From: UMGS1519 sp963621885
GTDB taxonomy: Bacteria > Actinomycetota > Coriobacteriia > Coriobacteriales > Eggerthellaceae
NCBI GenBank assembly: GCA_963621885.1
Contig: CAVFFT010000013.1
Coordinates: 1-5,710 of the forward strand
Reading direction: 5' to 3'
Length of the DNA: 5,710 nt
A program made the position numbers and the translations under genes. Of the stretch, positions 1-5,255 are shown piece after piece; the stretch's first letter is position 1, and every line of letters begins with the position of its first letter. The notes under the pieces were generated by a model that worked only from the letters and a program-made list of their open reading frames with translations, was not told the origin of the DNA and did not search any database.

Positions 1-2
1 CG

Positions 3-71
3 CGCGACTTCCGCGACGCGAACCTGACGCTTTCGGCGACAGCTTTTTGCAAGCAAAACACCCGGCTCTGA
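3..71 (+). CDS. Possible 3' end of an unidentified upstream gene
   Basis: Reading frame 3 is open from the left edge to a TGA at 69-71. Its first dozen codons almost all end in G or C (RDFRDANLTLSA), the third-position pattern of the genes in this window; the other two + frames lack it. The pattern weakens after about position 40, and the stop lies at the edge of the loop of the hairpin at 58-91, which is unusual but possible. A TGA at 25-27 in frame 1 is another candidate gene end. About 22 residues are too few to name a family. It could equally be non-coding spacer. Confidence 0.25.
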   Translation, partial: RDFRDANLTLSATAFCKQNTRL

Positions 72-91
72 CACTCTACGGAGCCGGGTGT
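58..91. terminator. Perfect 11-bp GC-rich hairpin, possible terminator
   Basis: ACACCCGGCTC (58-68) and GAGCCGGGTGT (81-91) are perfect inverted repeats around a 12-nt loop. On the + strand the sequence after the stem (GTCCACTTT) is only weakly T-rich. On the - strand the stem is followed by TTTTGC. The stem therefore looks more like an intrinsic terminator for - strand transcripts, or one half of a bidirectional one. It separates whatever lies upstream from the rimP promoter. The stem is certain; terminator activity is inferred. Confidence 0.55.
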
Positions 92-108
92 GTCCACTTT
101 ATGGCGAG

Positions 109-128
109 CCGCCGCTGGCGGGGTTTTT
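109..128 (+). terminator. Short GC hairpin followed by T5, candidate intrinsic terminator
   Basis: CCGCC (109-113) and GGCGG (117-121) form a 5-bp stem around a GCT loop. Two G residues and then TTTTT (124-128) follow. This is the usual layout of a short intrinsic terminator reading rightwards. It lies 18 nt beyond the hairpin at 58-91, so together they may end an upstream transcript just before the rimP promoter. The short stem and the GG between stem and T-tract keep confidence moderate. Confidence 0.45.
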
Positions 129-132
129 GCGC

Positions 133-160
133 TTGCATCAGCCATTCCCTGTGGTATAAC
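133..160 (+). promoter_or_regulatory. Candidate housekeeping promoter of the rimP-nusA-infB operon
   Basis: A good extended -10 element, TG-G-TATAAC, lies at 152-160 (hexamer TATAAC at 155-160, five of six consensus bases). A weak -35 candidate, TTGCAT (133-138, three of six), sits 16 nt upstream. A poor -35 is common when the -10 is extended. Transcription would start near 166-168, giving a leader of about 115 nt before the rimP GTG. The site follows directly after the hairpin/T5 element, as expected for a new transcription unit. Confidence 0.6.
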
Positions 161-170
161 CAATATCAGC

Positions 171-186
171 TGTGGCGTAAGCCGCA
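171..186 (+). promoter_or_regulatory. 5'-end leader hairpin with a GUAA tetraloop
   Basis: TGTGGC (171-176) pairs with GCCGCA (181-186), with one G-U pair, around GTAA, a GNRA-type tetraloop. If transcription starts near 166-168, the stem begins within about 5 nt of the mRNA 5' end. Such a stem often protects against 5'-end decay or serves as a structural module. The pairing is visible; the role is inferred. A small GACA-CGAA-TGTC hairpin (204-215) follows. Confidence 0.35.
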
Positions 187-187
187 A

Positions 188-257
188 CGCTTCATGAATA
201 TGTGACACGAATGTCGAAGTTATGGAGGAAGTGGGCGCAAACCCGCTTCTTTTGTTT
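188..257 (+). promoter_or_regulatory. Terminator-like attenuator in the rimP leader, with a possible antiterminator
   Basis: GAAGTGGG (228-235) pairs with CCCGCTTC (242-249), with one G-U pair, around CGCAAA. TTTTGTTT (250-257) follows, so this looks like an intrinsic terminator inside the operon leader, 25 nt before the rimP start codon. Upstream, CGCTTC (188-193) repeats the terminator's right arm and could pair with GAAGTG (228-233), which would exclude the terminator stem. That is the usual logic of an antiterminator, though it has only six pairs (one G-U) against eight or more. The E. coli nusA operon leader also contains terminators and is autoregulated by NusA. Attenuation here is an inference. 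Confidence 0.45.
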
Positions 258-268
258 CATAGGCGGAA

Positions 269-275
269 AGGGGAG
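269..275 (+). promoter_or_regulatory. rimP ribosome binding site (fixes the GTG start)
   Basis: AGGGGAG lies 7 nt before the GTG at 283. The in-frame upstream candidates, GTG 202 and ATG 211, have no Shine-Dalgarno sequence at a suitable distance. They would also add 24-27 residues not expected in RimP and force translation through the leader hairpin at 228-249. This site therefore decides the start. Confidence 0.75.
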
Positions 276-282
276 AACAAAG

Positions 283-765
283 GTGCTGAGCCGCAAAGAG
301 CAGCAGATTCTTGACGCATTGGCTCCCGAGGCCGCGCAAGAAGGCATCGAGATTGTCACGGTGGAGATTGTCGGAGCGAAAAAGGCGCCCACCATTCGCG
401 TCTATATCGACGCCGAGCAGGGCGTGAGCTTCGATGAGCTCGCAAGCGCCCAGGAATGGATCAACGAGACCATGGACCGCATCGACCCCTTCCCGGGGGC
501 CTATACGCTCGAGGTTTCGAGTCCGGGCATCGACCGTCCGCTGCGCACGCCGGAGCATTTCGCGCGATTCGCGGGCGAGACGGTGGTGGTCATCCTGCGG
601 GCACCCTATGAGGGCCGGGCGAAATGGACGGGCACGCTGCGCGGTTTCGAGGAGGACGCGGTGCTTCTCGAGGTCGACGGCATCGTCGAGCGTCTGCCCT
701 ACGAGGACGTGAAGAAAGCGAACGTCCGTGGCGTGATTGATTTCAACGCAAAAGCGAAAGAATAG
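283..765 (+). CDS. rimP: Ribosome maturation factor RimP
   Basis: RimP binds the 30S subunit in the cytoplasm and promotes its maturation, helping early assembly steps such as S12 incorporation. From the GTG start the product is 160 residues, the usual family size (about 150). The N-terminal alpha/beta domain (about 1-88) ends with the family signature YTLEVSSPGIDRPL at residues 74-87. A segment like RTPEHFARFAGE follows, leading into the C-terminal SH3-like barrel (about 92-150, including TGTLRGF and the EDVKKANV end). The gene ends with tandem in-frame stops, TAG TAA (763-768). nusA begins 39 nt later with no terminator between, the standard rimP-nusA pairing. The start is chosen from the AGGGGAG site; earlier in-frame codons at 202 and 211 fall in the structured leader and lack a ribosome binding site. 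Confidence 0.95.
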   Translation: MLSRKEQQILDALAPEAAQEGIEIVTVEIVGAKKAPTIRVYIDAEQGVSFDELASAQEWINETMDRIDPFPGAYTLEVSSPGIDRPLRTPEHFARFAGETVVVILRAPYEGRAKWTGTLRGFEEDAVLLEVDGIVERLPYEDVKKANVRGVIDFNAKAKE

Positions 766-804
766 TAAGAGAGACGGGCTATACAAGGAAAGGCCAGGTA
801 GCTT

Positions 805-2004
805 ATGGCATCGGAACTGATTGAAGCACTGCAGCTGCTCGCGCATGAACGCAAGATTGACGAGTTCTATCTTATCGACCGTCTGGAGGCTTCGCTGGCA
901 AAGACCTACGAGCGCATTCTCGACCTCGAGTACGACGCGCGCGTGATCATCGACCGCGAGACCGGCCATATCTTCGTGTACGAGATGGTTCCCGTGGGCG
1001 AGCCCGATGAGGAGACCGGCGAGTATTCCGAGTTCGAAGAGCGCGACGTGACCCCGAACAACGTGAGCCGCATCGCCGCCCAGAACGCGAAGAGCGTCAT
1101 TTCCTCCATCGTTCGCGAGGCGGGTCTGCAGAGCATTTACGAGGAGTTCTCCGACCGCATCGGCGACCTGGTCACCGGTACCGTCCTGCAGGTGACGCCC
1201 GACTTCACCATCATCAAGATCCGCGATGGCGTCGAGGCCGAGCTTCCGCATTACGACCAGCGCAAGGCTCCGGGCGAGCGCAACGAGCGTCCGGCCGGCG
1301 AGCGCTATCGTCACAACCAGCGCATCAAGACGCTGATCATCGACGTGCGCAATCCGATGGACGAGGAGGTGCGCGCTCGTGGCGAGCAGACGCGTCCGGC
1401 CATCGTGGTCAGCCGCACGCATCCCGACCTGATCCGTCGCCTCTTCGAGGTCGAGGTTCCCGAGGTTTACGACGGCATGGTCGAGATCAAGTCCATCGCC
1501 CGCGAACCCGGCGCCCGTTCGAAGGTTGCTGTCTACTCGCGTGAGCCCCGTCTCGATCCGGTTGGCGCCTGCGTCGGCCCCCGCGGCTCCCGCGTGCGCA
1601 TGGTGGTCGAGGAGCTTCACAATGAGCGCGTCGACGTGATCGCCTGGAACGAGGATCCGGCGGTGTACGTGGCCGCGGCTCTTTCCCCGGCGCGCGTAAG
1701 CAGCGTTCTCATCGACGAGGCGAACCAGTACGCGACGGTCATGGTTCCCGATGACCAGCTTTCGCTTGCCATTGGCAAGGAGGGCCAGAACGCCCGTCTT
1801 GCCGCCCGCCTGACGGGATGGCACATTGACATCAAATCGGCGAGCTTCAGCAGCACCGCGCGTGTTGAGGAAGAGAATCTGCTGATTGACGAGGACGAGG
1901 ATGACGACGGCATTTGCGCCTATGTGACGCCGGAAGGCGTGCGCTGCCGCAACCATGCGCGTCCGGATAGCCGCTTCTGCGGAATTCACCAGGGCGAGGA
2001 ATAA
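805..2004 (+). CDS. nusA: Transcription elongation/termination factor NusA with a C-terminal Cys3-His tail
   Basis: NusA binds RNA polymerase and the nascent RNA, modulating pausing, intrinsic termination and antitermination. The 399-residue product has the N-terminal polymerase-binding domain (about 1-115), S1 domain (about 118-195; GDLVTGTVLQV at 120-130), KH1 (PVGACVGPRGSRV from 252, GPRG loop 258-261) and KH2 (LAIGKEGQNARLAARLTGW from 321, GKEG loop 324-327). It lacks the E. coli-type acidic repeat domains. Instead, after KH2 comes an acidic linker (355-368) and then C371-x9-C381-x10-C392-x2-H395, with T375 and G378 between the first two cysteines. This looks like a small zinc-binding module. 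Its presence is seen; metal binding is inferred. AGG at 796-798, and AAGGAAAGG further upstream, precede the ATG. ylxR begins 10 nt after the stop. Confidence 0.97.
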   Translation: MASELIEALQLLAHERKIDEFYLIDRLEASLAKTYERILDLEYDARVIIDRETGHIFVYEMVPVGEPDEETGEYSEFEERDVTPNNVSRIAAQNAKSVISSIVREAGLQSIYEEFSDRIGDLVTGTVLQVTPDFTIIKIRDGVEAELPHYDQRKAPGERNERPAGERYRHNQRIKTLIIDVRNPMDEEVRARGEQTRPAIVVSRTHPDLIRRLFEVEVPEVYDGMVEIKSIAREPGARSKVAVYSREPRLDPVGACVGPRGSRVRMVVEELHNERVDVIAWNEDPAVYVAAALSPARVSSVLIDEANQYATVMVPDDQLSLAIGKEGQNARLAARLTGWHIDIKSASFSSTARVEEENLLIDEDEDDDGICAYVTPEGVRCRNHARPDSRFCGIHQGEE

Positions 2005-2014
2005 CCAGGACGCA

Positions 2015-2311
2015 ATGGCGATGGCGAACGAACAGGCGAAAACCGTACGGCTGCGCACCTGCATCAGCTGCGGGGAGAAGGAAGACAAACGCGGTCTGCT
2101 GCGCATTGTGCGCAAGGCGGATGGCAGCGTGGCTTTCGACTCCACGGGCCGCTGCCCGGGTCGCGGCGCGTATGTGTGCTCGTTCGCATGCTTCGAGAAG
2201 GCCGTTGCGGGCAAGCGTTTGAATCGCGCTCTGAAGACGCAGGTAAGCAAAGAGGACTATGCACAGATTGCAGACGAGCTCGCTGGTCTTGCAAATCAGG
2301 TCGACGGGTAG
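2015..2311 (+). CDS. rnpM: YlxR/RnpM family RNA-binding protein (RNase P modulator)
   Basis: YlxR (DUF448) is a small RNA-binding protein typically encoded between nusA and infB. The B. subtilis protein has been reported to bind the RNase P RNA and modulate its activity, hence the name RnpM. The 98-residue product shows the family pattern: RLRTCISCGEKEDKRGLLRI (12-31), a DSTGR turn near residue 45, and PGRGAYVCSFACF (48-60). C16, C19, C47, C55 and C59 may bind metal, although the fold does not always need it. The basic segment GKRLNRALK follows. Two starts are possible: ATG 2015, and ATG 2021, which is better spaced from AGGA (2007-2010). The in-frame codon at 1955 lies inside nusA and is not credible. 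infB starts 13 nt after the stop, so the genes are co-transcribed and possibly translationally coupled. Confidence 0.92.
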   Translation: MAMANEQAKTVRLRTCISCGEKEDKRGLLRIVRKADGSVAFDSTGRCPGRGAYVCSFACFEKAVAGKRLNRALKTQVSKEDYAQIADELAGLANQVDG

Positions 2312-2313
2312 AT

Positions 2314-2319
2314 GAGGAG
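2314..2319 (+). promoter_or_regulatory. infB ribosome binding site (fixes the ATG at 2325)
   Basis: GAGGAG ends 5 nt before ATG 2325. The in-frame GTG at 2319 overlaps the ribosome binding site itself and cannot use it, so ATG 2325 (MPGMRVHDLAKE) is the start. Confidence 0.8.
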
Positions 2320-2324
2320 TGAAT

Positions 2325-5126
2325 ATGCCCGGTATGCGTGTACATGATTTGGCGAAGGAATTTGGGCTTTCGAACAGCGAGATGCTTGAGAAGCTGAAGA
2401 GCTTGGGCATTTCGGCGAAGACCCATGCCACGCCGCTTTCCGACGAGAATGTGAAGGCCGTTCGCGCCTCGCTTGCGCCGGAAGGTGAAGCCGAGGCAGG
2501 CGAAGGGGCGACACGCCCGTCCCTGACGCAGATGGCGGAAAAGGAGGCAGCTGAAAAGCGTGCCGAAAAGGAAGCCGCCCATCGTGCCGCCGTCGAGGCG
2601 GAGCGCGCCAAGCGTGAAGCGGAGCGTGCCCAGCGCGCTCAGGAAGCGGCCGAAGAGGACGCCGAAGGCGAGAAGGGGGAGGAATCCGCCGCCCATCGTT
2701 CCGCATTCGCAAGCCTCGAAGACCAGATTGCGGCAGAGCGCGAACGCCAGGCTCGCGAGGCCGCCCAGGCCCGCGCGAACGCCCGCAAGGCCGCCATCGC
2801 CCGCGATGTCGCGAAAAAGCGCGCGGTCGAAGAGGCGCTTGCGAACCGTCATGGCAAGAAGCCGGCGCATACCGCTTCGAATGCCGACGAGGCCGCGCGT
2901 CCCAAAAAGATGATTCCGACGCACTCTTCTTCGTTCAGCGATCTCCTCTCGCAAATCGAACACGAAAAAGAGCGCATCGACGAGCAGAAAAAGCAGGCCG
3001 CGAACCAGAAGAAGAATCAGCCTGCGGGTGGTGCGGCTGCTGCGGGCGATGCCCGGAACCAGGGTCGCAACCAGAACCAGAACCAGCGCCATGCGGGCAA
3101 GAAGCGCAAGGGACAGGCCCGTTCCTTCGAGCCCGATGTTCCCGAGCTCGACCAGCAGGTCGAGGCCTCCGATGACCGTTACGCGCAGATGGCGGTGCAG
3201 GCCGAGAAGCTGCAGCGCGACAAGGTGCTGACCGAGGCCCGCGCGGCGGTTGCCGCGGCCTCCTCGCATGCGGGTGAGGGCCGTCGTAAGAAGCGCAAGG
3301 AAAAGCGCGAGCAGGAGGCGCGTGCCAAGGCCGTGGCCGAGGCCGAGCGCAAGGGCCTCGACGTGAGCCTCGTCCTGGACGAGTCTACCGTCGAGATCAT
3401 GCAGGGCTCCACCGTTGCCGAGTTCGCCGAGGCTCTGGGCGTCGCTCCCAACGAGGTCATCAAGCGCCTCTTCCTTCTGGGCAACCCGCTTACGCTCACG
3501 CAGTCGATGAGCGACGAGCTGGTCGAGCTCATTTCCGACGACATGGGCCGCAAGGTGCGCATCATCACGCCGGAAGAGGAATACCGCGTCGTCTACAACG
3601 ACAGCGATGAGGACCTCGAGCCCCGTCCGCCGGTCGTGACCGTCATGGGCCACGTTGACCACGGCAAGACGAGCTTGCTCGACGCCATCCGCGAGACCGG
3701 CGTCGCCCTGCGCGAGGCGGGCGGCATCACGCAGCACATCGGCGCTTCGGTGGTGCGAGTTGGCGATCGTCAGATTACCTTCATCGACACGCCTGGCCAC
3801 GAAGCGTTCACCGCAATGCGTGCCCGTGGTGCGAGCATTACCGACATCGCCGTTCTGGTTGTTGCCGCAGACGACGGCGTCATGCCCCAGACGATTGAAT
3901 CCATCAACCACGCGAAGGCGGCGGGCGTTCCCATCGTTGTCGCGGTCAACAAGATGGACAAGCCGGGCGCCGATCCGACCCGCGTTCGCCAGGAACTCAC
4001 CGAGCACGGCATCATTCCTGAAGAATGGGGCGGCGAGAACATGTTCGTGGACGTTTCCGCGAAGAAGCGCCTGAACATCGACGAGCTGCTTGAGACGATT
4101 TTGCTGCAGGCCGACGTGCTCGAGCTGAAGGCGAACCCGAACGCGCTTGCGAGCGGCTACGTCATCGAGGCGAACCTCGACCGCGGCCGTGGTCCGGTGG
4201 CGACGGTGCTCGTTTCCCGCGGCACCCTGCATCCCGGCGATGTGCTGCTTGCCGGCACCTCGTATGGCCGCGTGCGCGCCCTTATCGATCCGACGGGCAA
4301 GCGTGTCGACGCCGCGAAGCCGGCCGACCCGGTTGAGGTGCTTGGCCTCGACTCCGTCCCGACCGCGGGCGACGAATTCCGTGTGTTCGAGGACGAGCGC
4401 GATGCCCGCAACCTTGCGAAGGACCGTCAGCTGCGCGAGAGGCTGAAGGCGCAGGAGACGAAGGCGCATATGAGCCTCGACGACCTGTTCGCACGCATCG
4501 AGGAGGGCAAGACGACCGACCTCAACCTCATCGTGAAGGCCGACGTTCAGGGCTCCATCGAGGCGCTGGTCGATGCCTTCGCGAAGATGGACCAGACGGA
4601 AGTCAAGATCAACGTCGTTCATGCGGCGGTTGGCGGCATTACCGAGACCGATGTCAACCTGGCGGCGGCAAGCGATGCCATCATCATCGGCTTCAACGTT
4701 CGTCCGACCGGCAAGTCGAAGCAGGTCGCCGAGCGCGAGAAGGTCGACATTCGCCTGTACCGCGTCATCTACCAGGCACTCGAGGACATCAACGCGGCTC
4801 GCGTGGGTCTGCTTTCGCCCGACGTGGTGGAAGAGGACACCGGTACCGCCGAGGTTCGCGAGACCTTCAACGTCCCCCGCGTGGGCACGATCGCCGGCTG
4901 CTACGTGGTTTCCGGCGAGATCACGCGAGACGACCGCGTCCGCGTGGTGCGCGATGGTACCGTGGTTTACGAAGGCCACATCGCGTCGCTGCGTCGCTTC
5001 AAGGACGACATGAAGTCGGTCAAGGAAGGTTACGAGTGCGGCATTGGCGTTGACGGCTTCCAGGATATCCATATCGGCGACATGATCGAGGGTTATCAGA
5101 TGGTGGAGCACGAGCGCACCGAGTAA
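2325..5126 (+). CDS. infB: Translation initiation factor IF-2
   Basis: IF2 is the GTPase that places fMet-tRNA on the 30S subunit and promotes 50S joining. The product is 933 residues. An N-terminal IF2_N helix module (about 1-50, MRVHDLAKEFGLSNSEMLEKL) is followed by a charged, Ala/Glu/Lys/Arg-rich linker (about 51-343), with likely coiled coil at 69-120 and an Asn/Gln-rich stretch at 245-254. A second IF2_N-like module is at about 344-410. The GTPase domain shows G1 GHVDHGKT (442-449), G2 GGITQHIGA (466-474), G3 DTPGH (488-492), G4 NKMD (542-545) and G5 SAK (578-580). Domain II starts near 611, C1 near 730 (LNLIVKADVQGSIEAL) and the fMet-tRNA-binding C2 near 841 (GYECGIGVDGFQDI near its end). 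All GTPase motifs are intact. The linker is long compared with Bacillus IF2, as is common in Actinobacteria. A strong terminator follows. Confidence 0.98.
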   Translation: MPGMRVHDLAKEFGLSNSEMLEKLKSLGISAKTHATPLSDENVKAVRASLAPEGEAEAGEGATRPSLTQMAEKEAAEKRAEKEAAHRAAVEAERAKREAERAQRAQEAAEEDAEGEKGEESAAHRSAFASLEDQIAAERERQAREAAQARANARKAAIARDVAKKRAVEEALANRHGKKPAHTASNADEAARPKKMIPTHSSSFSDLLSQIEHEKERIDEQKKQAANQKKNQPAGGAAAAGDARNQGRNQNQNQRHAGKKRKGQARSFEPDVPELDQQVEASDDRYAQMAVQAEKLQRDKVLTEARAAVAAASSHAGEGRRKKRKEKREQEARAKAVAEAERKGLDVSLVLDESTVEIMQGSTVAEFAEALGVAPNEVIKRLFLLGNPLTLTQSMSDELVELISDDMGRKVRIITPEEEYRVVYNDSDEDLEPRPPVVTVMGHVDHGKTSLLDAIRETGVALREAGGITQHIGASVVRVGDRQITFIDTPGHEAFTAMRARGASITDIAVLVVAADDGVMPQTIESINHAKAAGVPIVVAVNKMDKPGADPTRVRQELTEHGIIPEEWGGENMFVDVSAKKRLNIDELLETILLQADVLELKANPNALASGYVIEANLDRGRGPVATVLVSRGTLHPGDVLLAGTSYGRVRALIDPTGKRVDAAKPADPVEVLGLDSVPTAGDEFRVFEDERDARNLAKDRQLRERLKAQETKAHMSLDDLFARIEEGKTTDLNLIVKADVQGSIEALVDAFAKMDQTEVKINVVHAAVGGITETDVNLAAASDAIIIGFNVRPTGKSKQVAEREKVDIRLYRVIYQALEDINAARVGLLSPDVVEEDTGTAEVRETFNVPRVGTIAGCYVVSGEITRDDRVRVVRDGTVVYEGHIASLRRFKDDMKSVKEGYECGIGVDGFQDIHIGDMIEGYQMVEHERTE
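2694..2747 (+). repeat. IF2 linker motif, copy 1 (protein-level repeat)
   Basis: Residues 124-141 of IF2 read HRSAFASLEDQIAAERER. They align without gaps to copy 2 (residues 200-217), sharing H, S, F, L, Q, I and the E-x-E-R ending, pattern H-x-S-x-F-x-x-L-x-x-Q-I-x-x-E-x-E-R. The similarity is at the protein level; the DNA copies have diverged. It may be a short binding motif or a helix repeat in an otherwise low-complexity linker. Confidence 0.6.
2922..2975 (+). repeat. IF2 linker motif, copy 2 (protein-level repeat)
   Basis: Residues 200-217 of IF2 read HSSSFSDLLSQIEHEKER, the partner of the copy 76 residues upstream. The segment sits after a basic/proline break (RPKKMIPT) and before a Lys/Gln/Asn-rich stretch, so it looks like a short amphipathic helix embedded in disordered sequence. 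Confidence 0.6.
3057..3086 (+). repeat. AACCAG hexamer tract encoding Asn-Gln repeats in IF2
   Basis: AACCAG occurs at 3057-3062 and then three times in tandem at 3069-3086, with a further isolated copy at 3003-3008. It encodes NQ dipeptides (IF2 residues 245-254, NQGRNQNQNQ). The unit is a multiple of three, so copy-number changes would keep the frame. It lies in the variable linker and not in a structured domain. Confidence 0.7.
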
Positions 5127-5141
5127 TCTGGCGTATTTTGG

Positions 5142-5188
5142 CATCCCCCTGGGCACGCGGCGAAGTGTACCTAGGGGGATGTTGTTTT
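5142..5188 (+). terminator. Strong intrinsic terminator after infB
   Basis: CATCCCCCTGGG (5142-5153) pairs with CCTAGGGGGATG (5170-5181) over 12 bp with one G-U pair. After a C/A mismatch two more pairs follow (5155-5156 with 5167-5168), leaving a 10-nt loop. TTGTTTT (5182-5188) follows directly. The stem begins 15 nt after the infB stop codon. Stem strength and U-tract make this a convincing rho-independent terminator. Because rbfA lies just beyond, termination is either partial or rbfA has another promoter. Confidence 0.88.
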
Positions 5189-5191
5189 AGC

Positions 5192-5226
5192 CGCCTTTTG
5201 GCGTGTTTGCGGGTGTTGCAGCCCGC
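5192..5226 (+). other. Two small hairpins between the terminator and rbfA
   Basis: CGCC-TTTT-GGCG (5192-5203) is followed by TGTTT and might act as a weak second terminator. GCGGG (5209-5213) then pairs with CCCGC (5222-5226) around an 8-nt loop, without a T-tract, and could structure the rbfA leader. Both are short and could be chance in GC-rich DNA. Confidence 0.3.
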
Positions 5227-5255
5227 GTTGATAAATGGGGAAGGAGACTTCTTTC

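Noticed and set aside
202..282. Upstream start for rimP at GTG 202 or ATG 211
   Set aside because: No Shine-Dalgarno sequence, and the added residues do not look like RimP. The segment contains the leader hairpin, while GTG 283 has AGGGGAG at 7 nt.
1..282. tRNA gene upstream of rimP, as with metY in E. coli
   Set aside because: No cloverleaf, T-loop (TTC-type) or acceptor stem could be drawn from this stretch.
222..314. A 30-codon leader peptide frame from ATG 222
   Set aside because: No ribosome binding site, no run of regulatory codons, and it overlaps the rimP start in another frame.
1955..2014. Upstream in-frame start for ylxR inside the nusA 3' end
   Set aside because: It would overlap the nusA tail by 50 nt, adds residues unlike the family and lacks a ribosome binding site. 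ATG 2015 or 2021 follows AGGA.
220..2250. A 676-residue open frame on the - strand over rimP, nusA and ylxR
   Set aside because: Same antisense shadow effect; it spans three well-supported + strand genes and shows no family signature.
2064..5156. A 1030-residue open frame on the - strand covering infB
   Set aside because: It lies antisense to an unmistakable IF2 gene. Its protein is a repetitive Leu/Ala/Arg/Val/His mix with no recognisable domain. GC-rich genes with strong third-position bias commonly leave such stop-free antisense frames.
5207..5235. Possible rbfA promoter TTGCGG - 17 nt - GATAAA
   Set aside because: Three of six and four of six consensus bases only. The start site would fall at about 5242, within the rbfA ribosome binding site and removing part of it.
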